A stretch of DNA of 64,000 nt, taken from the NCBI GenBank assembly GCA_001664005.1, contig CP016093.1:627001-691000 (forward strand), written 5' to 3'. Of this stretch, positions 7,318-15,545 are shown in pieces (the stretch's first letter is position 1; the number at the start of each line of letters is the position of its first letter). Below the pieces are notes generated by a model, which saw only the letters and a list, made by a program, of their open reading frames with translations, had not been told where the DNA came from and did not search any database. This DNA comes from Rhizobiales bacterium NRL2. Lineage in GTDB: Bacteria; Pseudomonadota; Alphaproteobacteria; Minwuiales; Minwuiaceae. Made by a program: the position numbers and the translations under genes.

Positions 7318-9120
7318 TCAGGTCCCGAGCTTGGCGTTGATCTCGATCGGCCAGTACGGGTTCCGCTGCGAGTAGCCGGCGTTGTAGTAGACGTTGTAGG
7401 TCACATACCAGGTGCCGGCGCCCCAGCAGGTGCCGTCTTCGCCGAGCCAGAGATTGGCTCCGTTGTCCGAACCGATGGACTGCGCATCCACGTCGATCAC
7501 CTTCGCGGCCAGGCCCGGTGCGTTCCACCAGTAGGAATTCGCTGCGAACAGGGCGCCGCCGCGCTGGCCGTTGTTGTTGCGCCCGCCGCAGAGCGTGGTG
7601 CCGTCGTCGAACAGCGCGATCAGATGCGTGGTCGAGCCGCGGCCCGCCAGATCGACCTTGATCAGCTCCCCCGGCGCGACGCCGGTGCCGAGGGTGAGAT
7701 CGAGCTCGTAGACGCCGGCATACGTGCCGCTCGAACGGTTGTCTGAGAGCTGGCCATAGCCCGAGTAACCCCCGCCGAATAGTCGGTTGTGCTCGGTCTT
7801 CACATAGCTCGTACCGTAAGAGTTGCCGCCGCCCCAGACATCCACCGCCTTGCCGTAGGCCTCGCCCGCACCGAAGCCCGCAATGAACTGGGCTGCATTC
7901 GTGCCCGCTGTCGATCCCGTCATCGCCTGGCCGTAGCCGGAATAGCCGGCGAAGGCGACGGTGCCGTCAGCGAACAGGAACAGCACCTGACCGTTGTCGC
8001 CGCCGCCCCAGGCGGCGATCTTGACGCAAACCTTGTCGGCGAAGAGCTGGTTGCCGCTGGTCCCATGCTGGACCGGCCGAAAATAGGCCTGGTTGTTCCC
8101 GTAGGCATCACCCATGGGATAATTGTTGTTGCGCCCAGCGGCCCAGACCTTGCCGGCGGTGTCGATGTACCAGACCGTGCCGTACTGATCGCAGGCGGCG
8201 GTCACGTAGACCGCATCGGTGACCGGGACGATGCCGCTTTCGCCGCGCGACGGCAGGCCCTCGCGGTAGCACTGGTGCGGCGAGTAGGTCTCCGCCGAGT
8301 TGGTGGTGGCGTTGTTCGTGGCCGTCTGGCCGTAGCCGTTGTAGCCCCAGCCCCAGAGGCGGCCGTCGTCGGTCAGCGTGTAATAGGTGATGGCGGTACT
8401 GTCCTGGCCGTTCACCGTGCCGGCGATCTGCACGATCTTGCGACCGTTCTTGTAGATGCGCTGATCTTCCTGGATGCCCTCGTAGGACTGCCAGCCGACC
8501 ATGCGCCAGCCGGAGCGGTTGGACGCGGCGCCGTCGCCGCACTGGCCGTGGCCGCTGTAACCGCAGGCAAACGCGACGCCGCACTTGAGCAGCACCACCT
8601 TGGTGTAACCGGGAATGGCGCCGACGATGTGGAAGGCGTCGCGCTCCTTCCAGTGGTGGCGCGTGTCGTAGCCGCCATAGTTGGACGGCCACGCGTCGGG
8701 ATCCATGCGGCCTTCGGCGATCGCGCGGATCCAGTTCGACTGCACCCCGAGCCACTGCAGGGGGTCGGACAGGATGTAGCCGTGCTGGACGTAGCCGCCG
8801 CCATTGCCGTCGCCGAGGTCGGAATACTGGTTCTGCCCCGAGATCGCGACCTTGGTGTGGTCGACGATGAGGAGGCCCTGGCTGTTCTCCTGCGTCATCG
8901 ACGGGCCCGTCACGACCTCGTGGCTGAACGGCTTGGGCGTACGGGTGTTGTGGCGAAACACATGCGGGTTGAGCGCCCGCTGGCCCTTGCTGTTGGCGAT
9001 GGGGCCGGGGAACAGCGTCACCCGGTGGTGCCCGCCGCCGCGACGCCCGATGGTGACCGAACCGCCGCCGGCCTTGCGCTCCGCCCGCGGCAGGTCGGCC
9101 GTGATCGTGGAATTGCTCAT
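7318..9120 (-). CDS. Tail-associated protein with RCC1-like repeats
   Basis: A 600-residue protein with many copies of a Gly-Tyr-Gly-Gln-type turn (GYSGYGQ, GYNGYGQ, GYSGHGQCGDG, GRNNNGQRGG) spaced about 45-60 residues apart and each followed by a hydrophobic strand. This is the signature of RCC1/alpha-tubulin-suppressor-type beta-propeller repeats. The N-terminal 60 residues are Gly/Arg-rich (RKAGGGSVTIGRRGGGHH). The ATG at 9120 overlaps the upstream stop (ATGA). Position among the tail tip genes makes a fibre or receptor-binding role likely; eukaryotic RCC1 functions do not apply. This fold choice is unusual for a phage tail protein. Confidence 0.75.
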   Translation of the reverse strand: MSNSTITADLPRAERKAGGGSVTIGRRGGGHHRVTLFPGPIANSKGQRALNPHVFRHNTRTPKPFSHEVVTGPSMTQENSQGLLIVDHTKVAISGQNQYSDLGDGNGGGYVQHGYILSDPLQWLGVQSNWIRAIAEGRMDPDAWPSNYGGYDTRHHWKERDAFHIVGAIPGYTKVVLLKCGVAFACGYSGHGQCGDGAASNRSGWRMVGWQSYEGIQEDQRIYKNGRKIVQIAGTVNGQDSTAITYYTLTDDGRLWGWGYNGYGQTATNNATTNSAETYSPHQCYREGLPSRGESGIVPVTDAVYVTAACDQYGTVWYIDTAGKVWAAGRNNNYPMGDAYGNNQAYFRPVQHGTSGNQLFADKVCVKIAAWGGGDNGQVLFLFADGTVAFAGYSGYGQAMTGSTAGTNAAQFIAGFGAGEAYGKAVDVWGGGNSYGTSYVKTEHNRLFGGGYSGYGQLSDNRSSGTYAGVYELDLTLGTGVAPGELIKVDLAGRGSTTHLIALFDDGTTLCGGRNNNGQRGGALFAANSYWWNAPGLAAKVIDVDAQSIGSDNGANLWLGEDGTCWGAGTWYVTYNVYYNAGYSQRNPYWPIEINAKLGT

Positions 9121-9794
9121 CAGTAGTCGCCGCCGAAGAAGCCGATATGGACGTTGCCGGTCGTAACCGCATTGGCGTTGGCCGGGATCCGCGCCGCGAG
9201 CGGGTCTTTCAGCAGCAGCCAGCGGTCGCCCGTGAGGTCCAGCCACGGCATCTGCTCGAGGTCGAGCCCGGCGACCGAAGGGGAGCCGTCGAACCCGGCG
9301 CGGGCCGGAACCTCCATCGACCAGAGGGGACGCCAGCGGTAGGCGTCGATGGTGACGCCGAGCTGCTGCGTGATGGCGTTGCCGGGCGTGTTCTCCAGAT
9401 TGAGCACGTCGAAAATGCCGGATCCGGGCGTCTGCTCCCCGGTCCCGGTCATGCGGTAATCGCCCCGATTGACCGTGGCGACGTTCCAGAGCGTCAGCAC
9501 TTGCAGGTTCTCAGTGATCGCCCAGGACTGATCGTCGGTCCGGGTCACGGTGAAAGGGTCCGTGGCCGGCGTGGCGCCGGGGACGATGTTCACCTCGACG
9601 CCGGAGAACACGATTTCGAAGGTGCCGAACTCCACGGGAGCCGCGGCATCGCCGTCGTTGCCGAGCACGATCGCATGCAGCCGCGTGCCATTGGCGCCGG
9701 GCGTGAAGACGGTCTGGGCCGCGTTGCCCAAATCGGCGCGCAGAACCGCGCCATCCTGGCGGTAGGCCGCCACGAAGATCGGCTGATTGGCCAT
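9120..9794 (-). CDS. Phage tail protein, family not recognised
   Basis: A 224-residue, beta-rich protein. It includes EFGTFEIVFSGVEVNIVPG and tryptophan-rich stretches near the C-terminus (YRWRPLWSMEV, DRWLLLKDPL). No named domain is apparent. It lies directly upstream of, and overlaps by one codon, the RCC1-like gene, suggesting that the two products are made in similar amounts and perhaps assemble together. A structural role in the distal tail or fibre base is the simplest reading. Confidence 0.65.
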   Translation of the reverse strand: MANQPIFVAAYRQDGAVLRADLGNAAQTVFTPGANGTRLHAIVLGNDGDAAAPVEFGTFEIVFSGVEVNIVPGATPATDPFTVTRTDDQSWAITENLQVLTLWNVATVNRGDYRMTGTGEQTPGSGIFDVLNLENTPGNAITQQLGVTIDAYRWRPLWSMEVPARAGFDGSPSVAGLDLEQMPWLDLTGDRWLLLKDPLAARIPANANAVTTGNVHIGFFGGDY

Positions 9795-9811
9795 CTTGGT
9801 CCTCGTTCAGG

Positions 9812-10270
9812 TCAGATGAAGCTGCGCGCCAGCGCCACCAGGGCGCCGGCATGGATCTGCGGGGCCAGGTCCAGCGACAGCCGTTCGTCGCCGCCAGGAT
9901 CGACGACGGCAGCGCCCAGCCCGAGCCCCGCTTCGAGCTTCGCGTCCAGCCGGCCCGGTGCGCTGTCGGTGGCGCTCACGGCGACGGTCCCGACGGCGCC
10001 CAGCGCGGCATCGCGGGCATCCAGCGCCTCGTCGCGGGCGAGCTCGGCCGCCGTCCGCGCGGTCTCGGTCGCGTCGACCGCCTGGGTGATGTCGGTCATG
10101 TGCGCGTCGACGCTCGCCTCCACGTCGACGATGACCTTGGCGACGCTCTTGACCGGACCGTTCTCGGTGGTAACCGTCGTCTGCGCGTCGCCATGCACGA
10201 TCTCGTGCAAGAGCAGGCTGTCGGCGTGCGCGCGGTCGGCTGCCGCGCGCAGATCGGCTTCGATGGTCAT
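9812..10270 (-). CDS. Helical phage tail-region protein
   Basis: A 152-residue protein dominated by an Ala/Asp/Glu-rich helical middle (ETARTAAELARDEALDARDA) with heptad-like spacing, so probably a coiled coil. The C-terminal third is beta-prone (APQIHAGALVALARSF). This resembles collar or fibre-linker proteins, but no family is recognised. It sits between two other small tail genes in the same operon, and the ATG follows CGGAGAC. Function is inferred from context only. Confidence 0.6.
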   Translation of the reverse strand: MTIEADLRAAADRAHADSLLLHEIVHGDAQTTVTTENGPVKSVAKVIVDVEASVDAHMTDITQAVDATETARTAAELARDEALDARDAALGAVGTVAVSATDSAPGRLDAKLEAGLGLGAAVVDPGGDERLSLDLAPQIHAGALVALARSFI

Positions 10271-10282
10271 GGACGTCTCCGG

Positions 10283-10762
10283 TTACCAGGCGTGCGCGCC
10301 GGGCAGGGTCGTGTGGATCAGCGTGTGCAGGGCGTCGACACTGCCGAGCAGCCCCTGCAGGTCCTCTTCCAGCAGGATCGCCATGGCGCCTTCGCTGAGC
10401 GTCGGGCGCTCTCGGATCTCCAGCTCGCTGCGAACCTCCCACAGCACGCCGGCGACGATCCGGGCCTCGAACTGGCGCGTGAAGCGCGCTTCCTGCGGCA
10501 ACAGGCCGAGACCGCCCTTCAGGTCGATCTCGAACCACTCGCCGCCTTCCTTCGCGGTCCAGCGGTACCAGGCCTCGAACAGGGCGAACTGCTCACGCCG
10601 CAGCACCCAGCGCACGGTGATGCGGCTCGGCACCTGCGTGTACCGCCTGCGTTGCCGCGCCGGGCCCGCCTCCATCTCCGTCCGCAGGATGGCCTCGCCC
10701 GGCCGGATGCCATAACCGTCGACGGTCGGCAGGGGCAGTCGTTCCGGCCAACGGTTCGTCAT
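10283..10762 (-). CDS. Phage tail-region protein after the tape measure gene
   Basis: A 159-residue protein beginning MTNRWPERLPLPTVDGYGIRP. Its recurring pattern ITVRWVLRREQFALFEAWYRW followed by a Gly/Phe strand is seen in many small phage proteins located downstream of the tape measure gene, at the place of distal tail components such as lambda gpM. No catalytic motif is visible. It starts 30 bases after the tape measure stop. I regard it as a minor tail component, not identified further. Confidence 0.65.
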   Translation of the reverse strand: MTNRWPERLPLPTVDGYGIRPGEAILRTEMEAGPARQRRRYTQVPSRITVRWVLRREQFALFEAWYRWTAKEGGEWFEIDLKGGLGLLPQEARFTRQFEARIVAGVLWEVRSELEIRERPTLSEGAMAILLEEDLQGLLGSVDALHTLIHTTLPGAHAW

Positions 10763-10791
10763 TCACCATCCGGGCCAGAAGCCCGCCCTCG

Positions 10792-13350
10792 TCAACGGTA
10801 GCTACCGGCCGCCGGGTTGAGGCCGTAGCGGCGCTCCAGCGTCGGCGCGATGCCTTCGCCACGCCCCACGTTCCGGGCAATCCGGCCCTCCACCTGCTCG
10901 ATCATGATGTCGAGGCTGAGATTGCCGTTGCCGTCACGCCGCCAATCGGCAGTGGCTTCCGTGCCCGGCGCCGCGTTGCGGACGTTCACCGCCACATTGA
11001 CCACCGGCCGCTCGCCGGAGGCCGGCGCCAGCGATCGCATCTGTTCGGGCGTGAACACGCCCTCGCCACGCCGGGCGACGATCGGCACTTCGCCCGCGAC
11101 GATCCCGCCGCCATGGAAGCGCGGCGCGCGGTCGAAGGCGGCTGCCGGGACCACGCGGCGCGGCAACGCATCAGCACCAATGACGCCGCCGCCATGGGCG
11201 ACCATGACGGGGCCCGGTGCGGGGAAGTCCCCCACGGGCCCCGTGGTGCCGCTTCCCCCGAACAAGCCGCCGAAGATGGCGCCGCCGAGATCGGCGAAGA
11301 TTCTCTCGAACAGCCCGCCCAGGGGCTTGATCACCGCCATGCGCCACGCGGCGCGCAGCGCTTCCTCAGCGATGCTGTTGAACAGATCGGCTGCCGAGAG
11401 CTTGCCCGTCATCGCCCATTCGACGAAGGCGTCCTCGCTCGCCTGCAACGCCCGGGTCGTCGCCTGCTCGAATTGGCGGGCGGCATCGCCCGCCTCGTCG
11501 AGATAGTCGCGGATGGCCCGCTGGACGCCGGCCGACCAATCGCGGCTGGCGCGCAGCATCCGGTCGTAGGCCTCTTCGCTCGCAGCCGTGAACGTCTCCT
11601 GGCTGATGGCGCCCGCCTCGAGCAGCGCATTGAGCTCGCGGATCTCATCGGCATAGGCCTGCTGGGCCGTCCGCAGGCTGCGTGTCAGCGCCTCGCCTTT
11701 CTCCCGGAGCTTGCGCGCCTCCTCCTCGGCCTTGTTGCGGGCCTCGATCGCCTGGCGTTCGTCGAAGAGCGCCCCCGCCAGCTCGCGCACCCGCGCGCGC
11801 TCCGCCTCCGTCGCCTCCGCCGACAGCCGCCGGAGTGCTTGGGAGACGAAGCGCTCCCGATCGGTCATGGCAAGTTCGTCGCGTTCCGCGCGGAGGCCTT
11901 TGATCACCCGCTGGTTGGCCTGACGCTGGCGCGCCGCAGCTTCCTCTTCGCGACGGGCGAGCTCGGCGAGACGCGCATCCCGCAGCGCGGCGGCGTCCAG
12001 CATGATCTGCTCGACGCGGTCGAGGTTCGAGCCGTCGGGCGCGCTCAGGGTCTGCATCTCGGCGACGAGCCGCTCATACTCGGCGCGGATCCGCTCGGCG
12101 CCCTCGTGACGGGCTTCGAACAGCTGGCGCTGCAGATCCTGCTCTATCCGGGCGATGCGCCGCGCGCGCTCCTCCGCCGAGGCGACATCGCCCTCGATGG
12201 CATCCGGCGTCGAGCGCGTATCGGTATCGACGCGGTCGGGCGTGTTGCGCTCCGCCTCAGCCTGCATCCAGGCGAGCTTCGCCGCCCACTGGCGGTACTG
12301 CGCGACCCGCTCCTGAAGACGGCGTTCGAGCGCTTGCCGGCGGCCCCAGGCGATCGGGTCGTCGAGGAAGGAGACATCGCCGATCTCGTTCAGCTCGCGG
12401 GCGATCTCCTGCAGTTCCCGGCGCCGTTCCTCGACGATGCGCCGGGTCGAGCGCAGGCTCAGCCCCTCGAAGTTGAAGTCCCCCTGCAGAACCAGCTTCA
12501 GCTGCTCGTAGGCGACACCAGCATCGGCGGCGAGTTCGGCAAGGCCAGAGGACAGGTCGGCGATCAGCGGCGAGAGGTCGAGGACGGCGCGCGTCAGATT
12601 GGCCGAGATCACCTTGCCCAGCGTGTCGAGCTCGTCCTTCGCTTGCTCGGCGTTGCGGATCAGGTCCTCTTCGAGAACGATACCGAGATCGCGGGCGCGC
12701 TGGCGCATATCCGCAAGCCCGTCGGCGCCTCGGTTCAGCATGTTGACCATGGCGACGCCTTCGCTGTCGAACAGCTTGAAGGCGAGCCGCAGCCGCTCGG
12801 CCGGATCCTCGACCGCGCGCAGGGCTTCCGCGACATCGTCGAGCAGGTCTTCCGAGCGCCGGATATGGCCGTTCTGGTCGCGCAGGGCGATGCCCATGCT
12901 GGCGAGCGCTTCCTTCGCCTCGCCCGTGCCGCGCGCGGCTTCCCCGACCCGGCGCGTGAAGCGCTGCAGCGCCATGTCGAGAGTGTTCTGTTCGACCCCC
13001 GCCAGGCTCGCCGCGTAGCGGAGTTCCTGAAGCGCCTCGACGCCGATGCCGAGTTTGTCCGCGGTCTTGCCGATGGCGTCGGCCGCCTCCAGCGAGCGGT
13101 TTATCAGCGCCGACAGGCCACCAACGGTGGCGATGCCGGCGATCGCGCCGCCTAGTAGCCGGATGCCGCCGCGCAGGGACGCGGCGCGTTCGGCGAGCGA
13201 TCCCAGGCCGCGCGAGGCGACGCCCGAGGCGCGGTCGATCTTCTTGAGGGACCGGTCGCCGCTCTCGCCGACCCCGCGCAGCTCGGCCTGGACCCGGCCA
13301 CCGCCGTCGACGCTCAGGCGCACAGCATACTGGTGTGTCGTCTTGGCCAT
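10792..13350 (-). CDS. Tail tape measure protein
   Basis: An 852-residue, mostly alpha-helical protein and the longest gene of the prophage, as expected of a tape measure. The N-terminus (MAKTTHQYAVRLSVDGGGRV) matches a common tape measure opening. A Gly/Ala-rich hydrophobic segment at about 60-85 (LRGGIRLLGGAIAGIATVGG) and later hydrophobic patches fit membrane insertion during DNA ejection. Long charged coiled-coil stretches rich in Glu, Arg and Ala fill residues 300-600. It lies right after the frameshifted chaperone genes, exactly as in lambda. Its length should set the tail length. Confidence 0.9.
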   Translation of the reverse strand: MAKTTHQYAVRLSVDGGGRVQAELRGVGESGDRSLKKIDRASGVASRGLGSLAERAASLRGGIRLLGGAIAGIATVGGLSALINRSLEAADAIGKTADKLGIGVEALQELRYAASLAGVEQNTLDMALQRFTRRVGEAARGTGEAKEALASMGIALRDQNGHIRRSEDLLDDVAEALRAVEDPAERLRLAFKLFDSEGVAMVNMLNRGADGLADMRQRARDLGIVLEEDLIRNAEQAKDELDTLGKVISANLTRAVLDLSPLIADLSSGLAELAADAGVAYEQLKLVLQGDFNFEGLSLRSTRRIVEERRRELQEIARELNEIGDVSFLDDPIAWGRRQALERRLQERVAQYRQWAAKLAWMQAEAERNTPDRVDTDTRSTPDAIEGDVASAEERARRIARIEQDLQRQLFEARHEGAERIRAEYERLVAEMQTLSAPDGSNLDRVEQIMLDAAALRDARLAELARREEEAAARQRQANQRVIKGLRAERDELAMTDRERFVSQALRRLSAEATEAERARVRELAGALFDERQAIEARNKAEEEARKLREKGEALTRSLRTAQQAYADEIRELNALLEAGAISQETFTAASEEAYDRMLRASRDWSAGVQRAIRDYLDEAGDAARQFEQATTRALQASEDAFVEWAMTGKLSAADLFNSIAEEALRAAWRMAVIKPLGGLFERIFADLGGAIFGGLFGGSGTTGPVGDFPAPGPVMVAHGGGVIGADALPRRVVPAAAFDRAPRFHGGGIVAGEVPIVARRGEGVFTPEQMRSLAPASGERPVVNVAVNVRNAAPGTEATADWRRDGNGNLSLDIMIEQVEGRIARNVGRGEGIAPTLERRYGLNPAAGSYR

Positions 13351-13353
13351 GGG

Positions 13354-14114
13354 TCAATCCGGTCGCTGGCTCCGAAGGGTTTCGAGCATCCCGAGCTCGG
13401 CAGCAGGCAGAAGTTCGGCGAGCACGGCCGCGTCGAACCCGCGGGCACGCGCGATGTCGAGCAGGGCCGGTTGGTTGAAGCCGACGATCTGACCCGTCGG
13501 GCCGATGCGCAGCTGGCTGCCGTGTTCGCTCACCAGCAGAAAGAGTGCGTGTTCCTCTTCCGACCGGGGCGCATGCTCCCGGTAGGGGCAACGCTCGGCC
13601 GCGCCTATACCTTCGCCTTCGGCGCAGGGGCTTCCTTCCTGGCGGCACCCGGCGCAGTAGTCGGGCCCTCCGCCGAAGTGCCAGCGGCAGAGAGCCCGGA
13701 TCCGTTTTTTGCTGCGGTGAGCAGCACCTGCCGGAGGGTGAACTCCTGGAAGAACCGCTCGCCCACCGGGTAGAGGTCCATCAGCGCGGCGACGTTCTCC
13801 GGCGTCGGTTCCGCCGGCCCGTCGTCGCCTTCAACGCCATCCCAGCGCTGGATGTGCCGGCGCGCGAGCTCCTTGATCAACAGCGCCTGGTAGAGCCCGT
13901 CCCGCGCGGCGTCGTCGTCGAGCACGGGAAGGTCGGCGACGGACAATCCGTTCTCCCTGCGCTCGCGAAGATCGCTCTCGATCCGCTCCAGCAGGCGGCG
14001 AGCGGCCGACTGTGCCGCGGCCATCGCCGTGGTGGTGAGCGGGGTGACCGTCGCGCTGACCCCGTAGGGGAGCTCGATCTCGAAGGGCTCCCGCGACGCC
14101 TTGAGAGAAATCAT
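13354..14114 (-). CDS. Tail assembly chaperone, -1 frameshift fusion (GT-like)
   Basis: This is the extended product of the 169-residue chaperone gene. Translation follows that frame for 137 codons to AAC at the slippery site (13704-13710), then slips back one base and reads 116 more codons to TGA at 13354-13356, giving 253 residues. The extension has no usable start of its own and is open over its whole length. It begins RIRALCRWHFGGGPDYCAGC, has six cysteines in its first 40 residues (a possible metal site) and ends in a helical region. In lambda the GT form bridges tail tube and tape measure; this gene also directly precedes the tape measure gene. Confidence 0.8.
13605..14114 (-). CDS. Tail assembly chaperone, unshifted form (G-like)
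   Basis: A 169-residue protein starting MISLKASREPFEIELPYG. An N-terminal beta segment is followed by helices (LLERIESDLRERR, YQALLIKELARRHIQRW) and a Pro/Ala/Lys-rich tail. It lies between the tail tube and tape measure genes, where siphoviruses encode the chaperone that coats the tape measure before tube assembly. Codons 136-137 are AAA AAC inside a slippery heptamer, so part of translation should continue into the GT-like extension. The part after residue 137 (GSGLSAAGTSAEGPTT) is low complexity, which fits a frame kept open mainly for the shift. Confidence 0.82.
   Translation of the reverse strand: MISLKASREPFEIELPYGVSATVTPLTTTAMAAAQSAARRLLERIESDLRERRENGLSVADLPVLDDDAARDGLYQALLIKELARRHIQRWDGVEGDDGPAEPTPENVAALMDLYPVGERFFQEFTLRQVLLTAAKNGSGLSAAGTSAEGPTTAPGAARKEAPAPKAKV
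13662..13710 (-). promoter_or_regulatory. Programmed -1 ribosomal frameshift signal
   Basis: The minus strand reads A AAA AAC at 13710-13704 in the phase needed for tandem slippage (GCA AAA AAC). A 5-base spacer (13703-13699) follows. Then comes a stem of 14 consecutive pairs, arm 13698-13685 with arm 13675-13662 (two G-U pairs), closed by a 9-base loop. Heptamer, spacer and stem match the standard design of a -1 frameshift site. The downstream frame stays open for 116 codons. Confidence 0.88.
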
Positions 14115-14124
14115 CCCTGCCTCC

Positions 14125-15078
14125 TTACAGGTAATCGCTGCCGTCGAGATCGTTCACCAGCGTCACCGTCAGCATCCGGCCGGCGATCTCGTTGCGCGCC
14201 CCCTGGAAATCGAAGCTGGCCTGAACGCCGCCCGGCCCCTCGATCGCGAGCTTCGGCTTCGGCAGATAGACCTCGTGCGCCTCGAGCGTGGCCGACAGAC
14301 CCGCGCCGAGGCTGTAGGAGAAGGCGAGGTCGACCGGCGTTCCGTTCGTCGCCAGATCGATCAGCGTGGTGTCGGCGAAGCGCACATCGATCCGCCCGGT
14401 CAGCGCCGCGACGGTGGGATCGGCGCCGTCGATCTTGCTGTCGGAGCGGATGGTCTCGATCTTCTCCAGATTGTTCGAATAGGTGAACGAGCCCGCGGTC
14501 AGGTTGGCGATCGACGACCCGCCCCGACTGATCGCCCCCTGGAACTGGCTGACGCGCTGGAAGGCGAAACTCGACGGGGTTCCGCCCTGGCTCGAACCGA
14601 AGCGATTCTCGCCCTGGGCGACGCACTGGAGCGTCGCCGCAGCGGCGCCCGAGCGCTGGAAGTCGAGCGCCATGGACCCGACCACCAGGCCCGTGTGCTG
14701 GAAATACGCCGGCACCTGGGGCATGCCGACCTCGACGGTGTAGCTCGGCAGGCTCTCCTGGCCGGAGGCGAACACGTGATCGTAGGTGCCGTCGCCGTTG
14801 TCGGTGGTGACCGGATCGCCCAGGAGGCCGGTCAGCCAGATGCCGAGATAGCGCATATCGACAGGCACGACGATGTCGCCCTCGTCCATGATGGCGTCGC
14901 GCAGCGGCGCCAGCGGATCGCGGCCCTGTCCCAAGACCGGATCGTCGATCAGCCCCTGTTCGGAGCCGAGCGAGCAGCGGTTGAAGGGCATGCGATGGAA
15001 GCCGCCCACCGCCGCCTGACCGTATGTGCTCTCGCGGGCGACGAGCAGCGTCGCGCTCGAACCATAGGCTCGCGCCAT
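14125..15078 (-). CDS. Major tail tube protein
   Basis: A 317-residue, beta-rich protein in the position of the tail tube gene, just before the chaperone genes. It begins MARAYGSSATLLVARESTYG and has the family-like order of strands and turns GTYDHVFASG, LPSYTVEVG and MALDFQRSG, typical of the phage tail tube group seen in alphaproteobacterial siphophages. The C-terminal half has a second beta domain (KLAIEGPGGVQASFDFQGAR). It polymerises around the tape measure to form the non-contractile tube. Confidence is high for the role, less for the exact family. Confidence 0.83.
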   Translation of the reverse strand: MARAYGSSATLLVARESTYGQAAVGGFHRMPFNRCSLGSEQGLIDDPVLGQGRDPLAPLRDAIMDEGDIVVPVDMRYLGIWLTGLLGDPVTTDNGDGTYDHVFASGQESLPSYTVEVGMPQVPAYFQHTGLVVGSMALDFQRSGAAAATLQCVAQGENRFGSSQGGTPSSFAFQRVSQFQGAISRGGSSIANLTAGSFTYSNNLEKIETIRSDSKIDGADPTVAALTGRIDVRFADTTLIDLATNGTPVDLAFSYSLGAGLSATLEAHEVYLPKPKLAIEGPGGVQASFDFQGARNEIAGRMLTVTLVNDLDGSDYL

Positions 15079-15107
15079 GACGTGTTCTCCTGTGTTTGCT
15101 GATGAGC

Positions 15108-15542
15108 TCAGCCGAGCGGGCTGGGTGCCTCGTAATCCAGCACCAGCGTGATCATGCCGGTCTTGATCGCGGGCCCGCCCTCGACGGCTTCCGTCATGAC
15201 CTCCGGACGGCCGTACGTCATGCCGAAGATCTGCCCGCCGAGCGTCGGGTCGGCATCGAGCGCGGCACCGATGGCCGTGGCCAGATCGTCGAAGGTCTGG
15301 TCACGGATCGCCTGGTCGCCGGACTCCGCGTAGATCTCCAGCTCGACCGCGTGGCGGTAGTAGACGGGAGCGAACCCGCCCAGCACCTGCTCGGGCTCGC
15401 CGGGATCGCCGTCGCGCACGACCACGAGCCCGCCCTCCGGGATTCGTTCCGGGAGCGCGCTGTTCCGTTCGACGCCGATGTCCGGCAACTGGCGGAGTCG
15501 ATCGGCCAGAGCGATCAGCACCTGTTCGGACCGGGACGCCAT
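15108..15542 (-). CDS. Tail terminator-like protein
   Basis: A 144-residue protein with an N-terminal helix (RSEQVLIALADRLRQLP), a central strand pair ending in YRHAVELEIYAES and a C-terminal strand MITLVLDYEAPSPLG. Size, alpha-beta order and position just upstream of the tail tube gene fit tail completion proteins of the lambda gpU type, which cap the growing tail and join it to the head. No sequence motif is decisive. Confidence 0.65.
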   Translation of the reverse strand: MASRSEQVLIALADRLRQLPDIGVERNSALPERIPEGGLVVVRDGDPGEPEQVLGGFAPVYYRHAVELEIYAESGDQAIRDQTFDDLATAIGAALDADPTLGGQIFGMTYGRPEVMTEAVEGGPAIKTGMITLVLDYEAPSPLG

Positions 15543-15545
15543 GGC

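Noticed and set aside
11113-13155. A 680-codon + strand frame opposite the tape measure gene
   Set aside because: Shadow frame; the tape measure protein on the minus strand is well supported by sequence and position.
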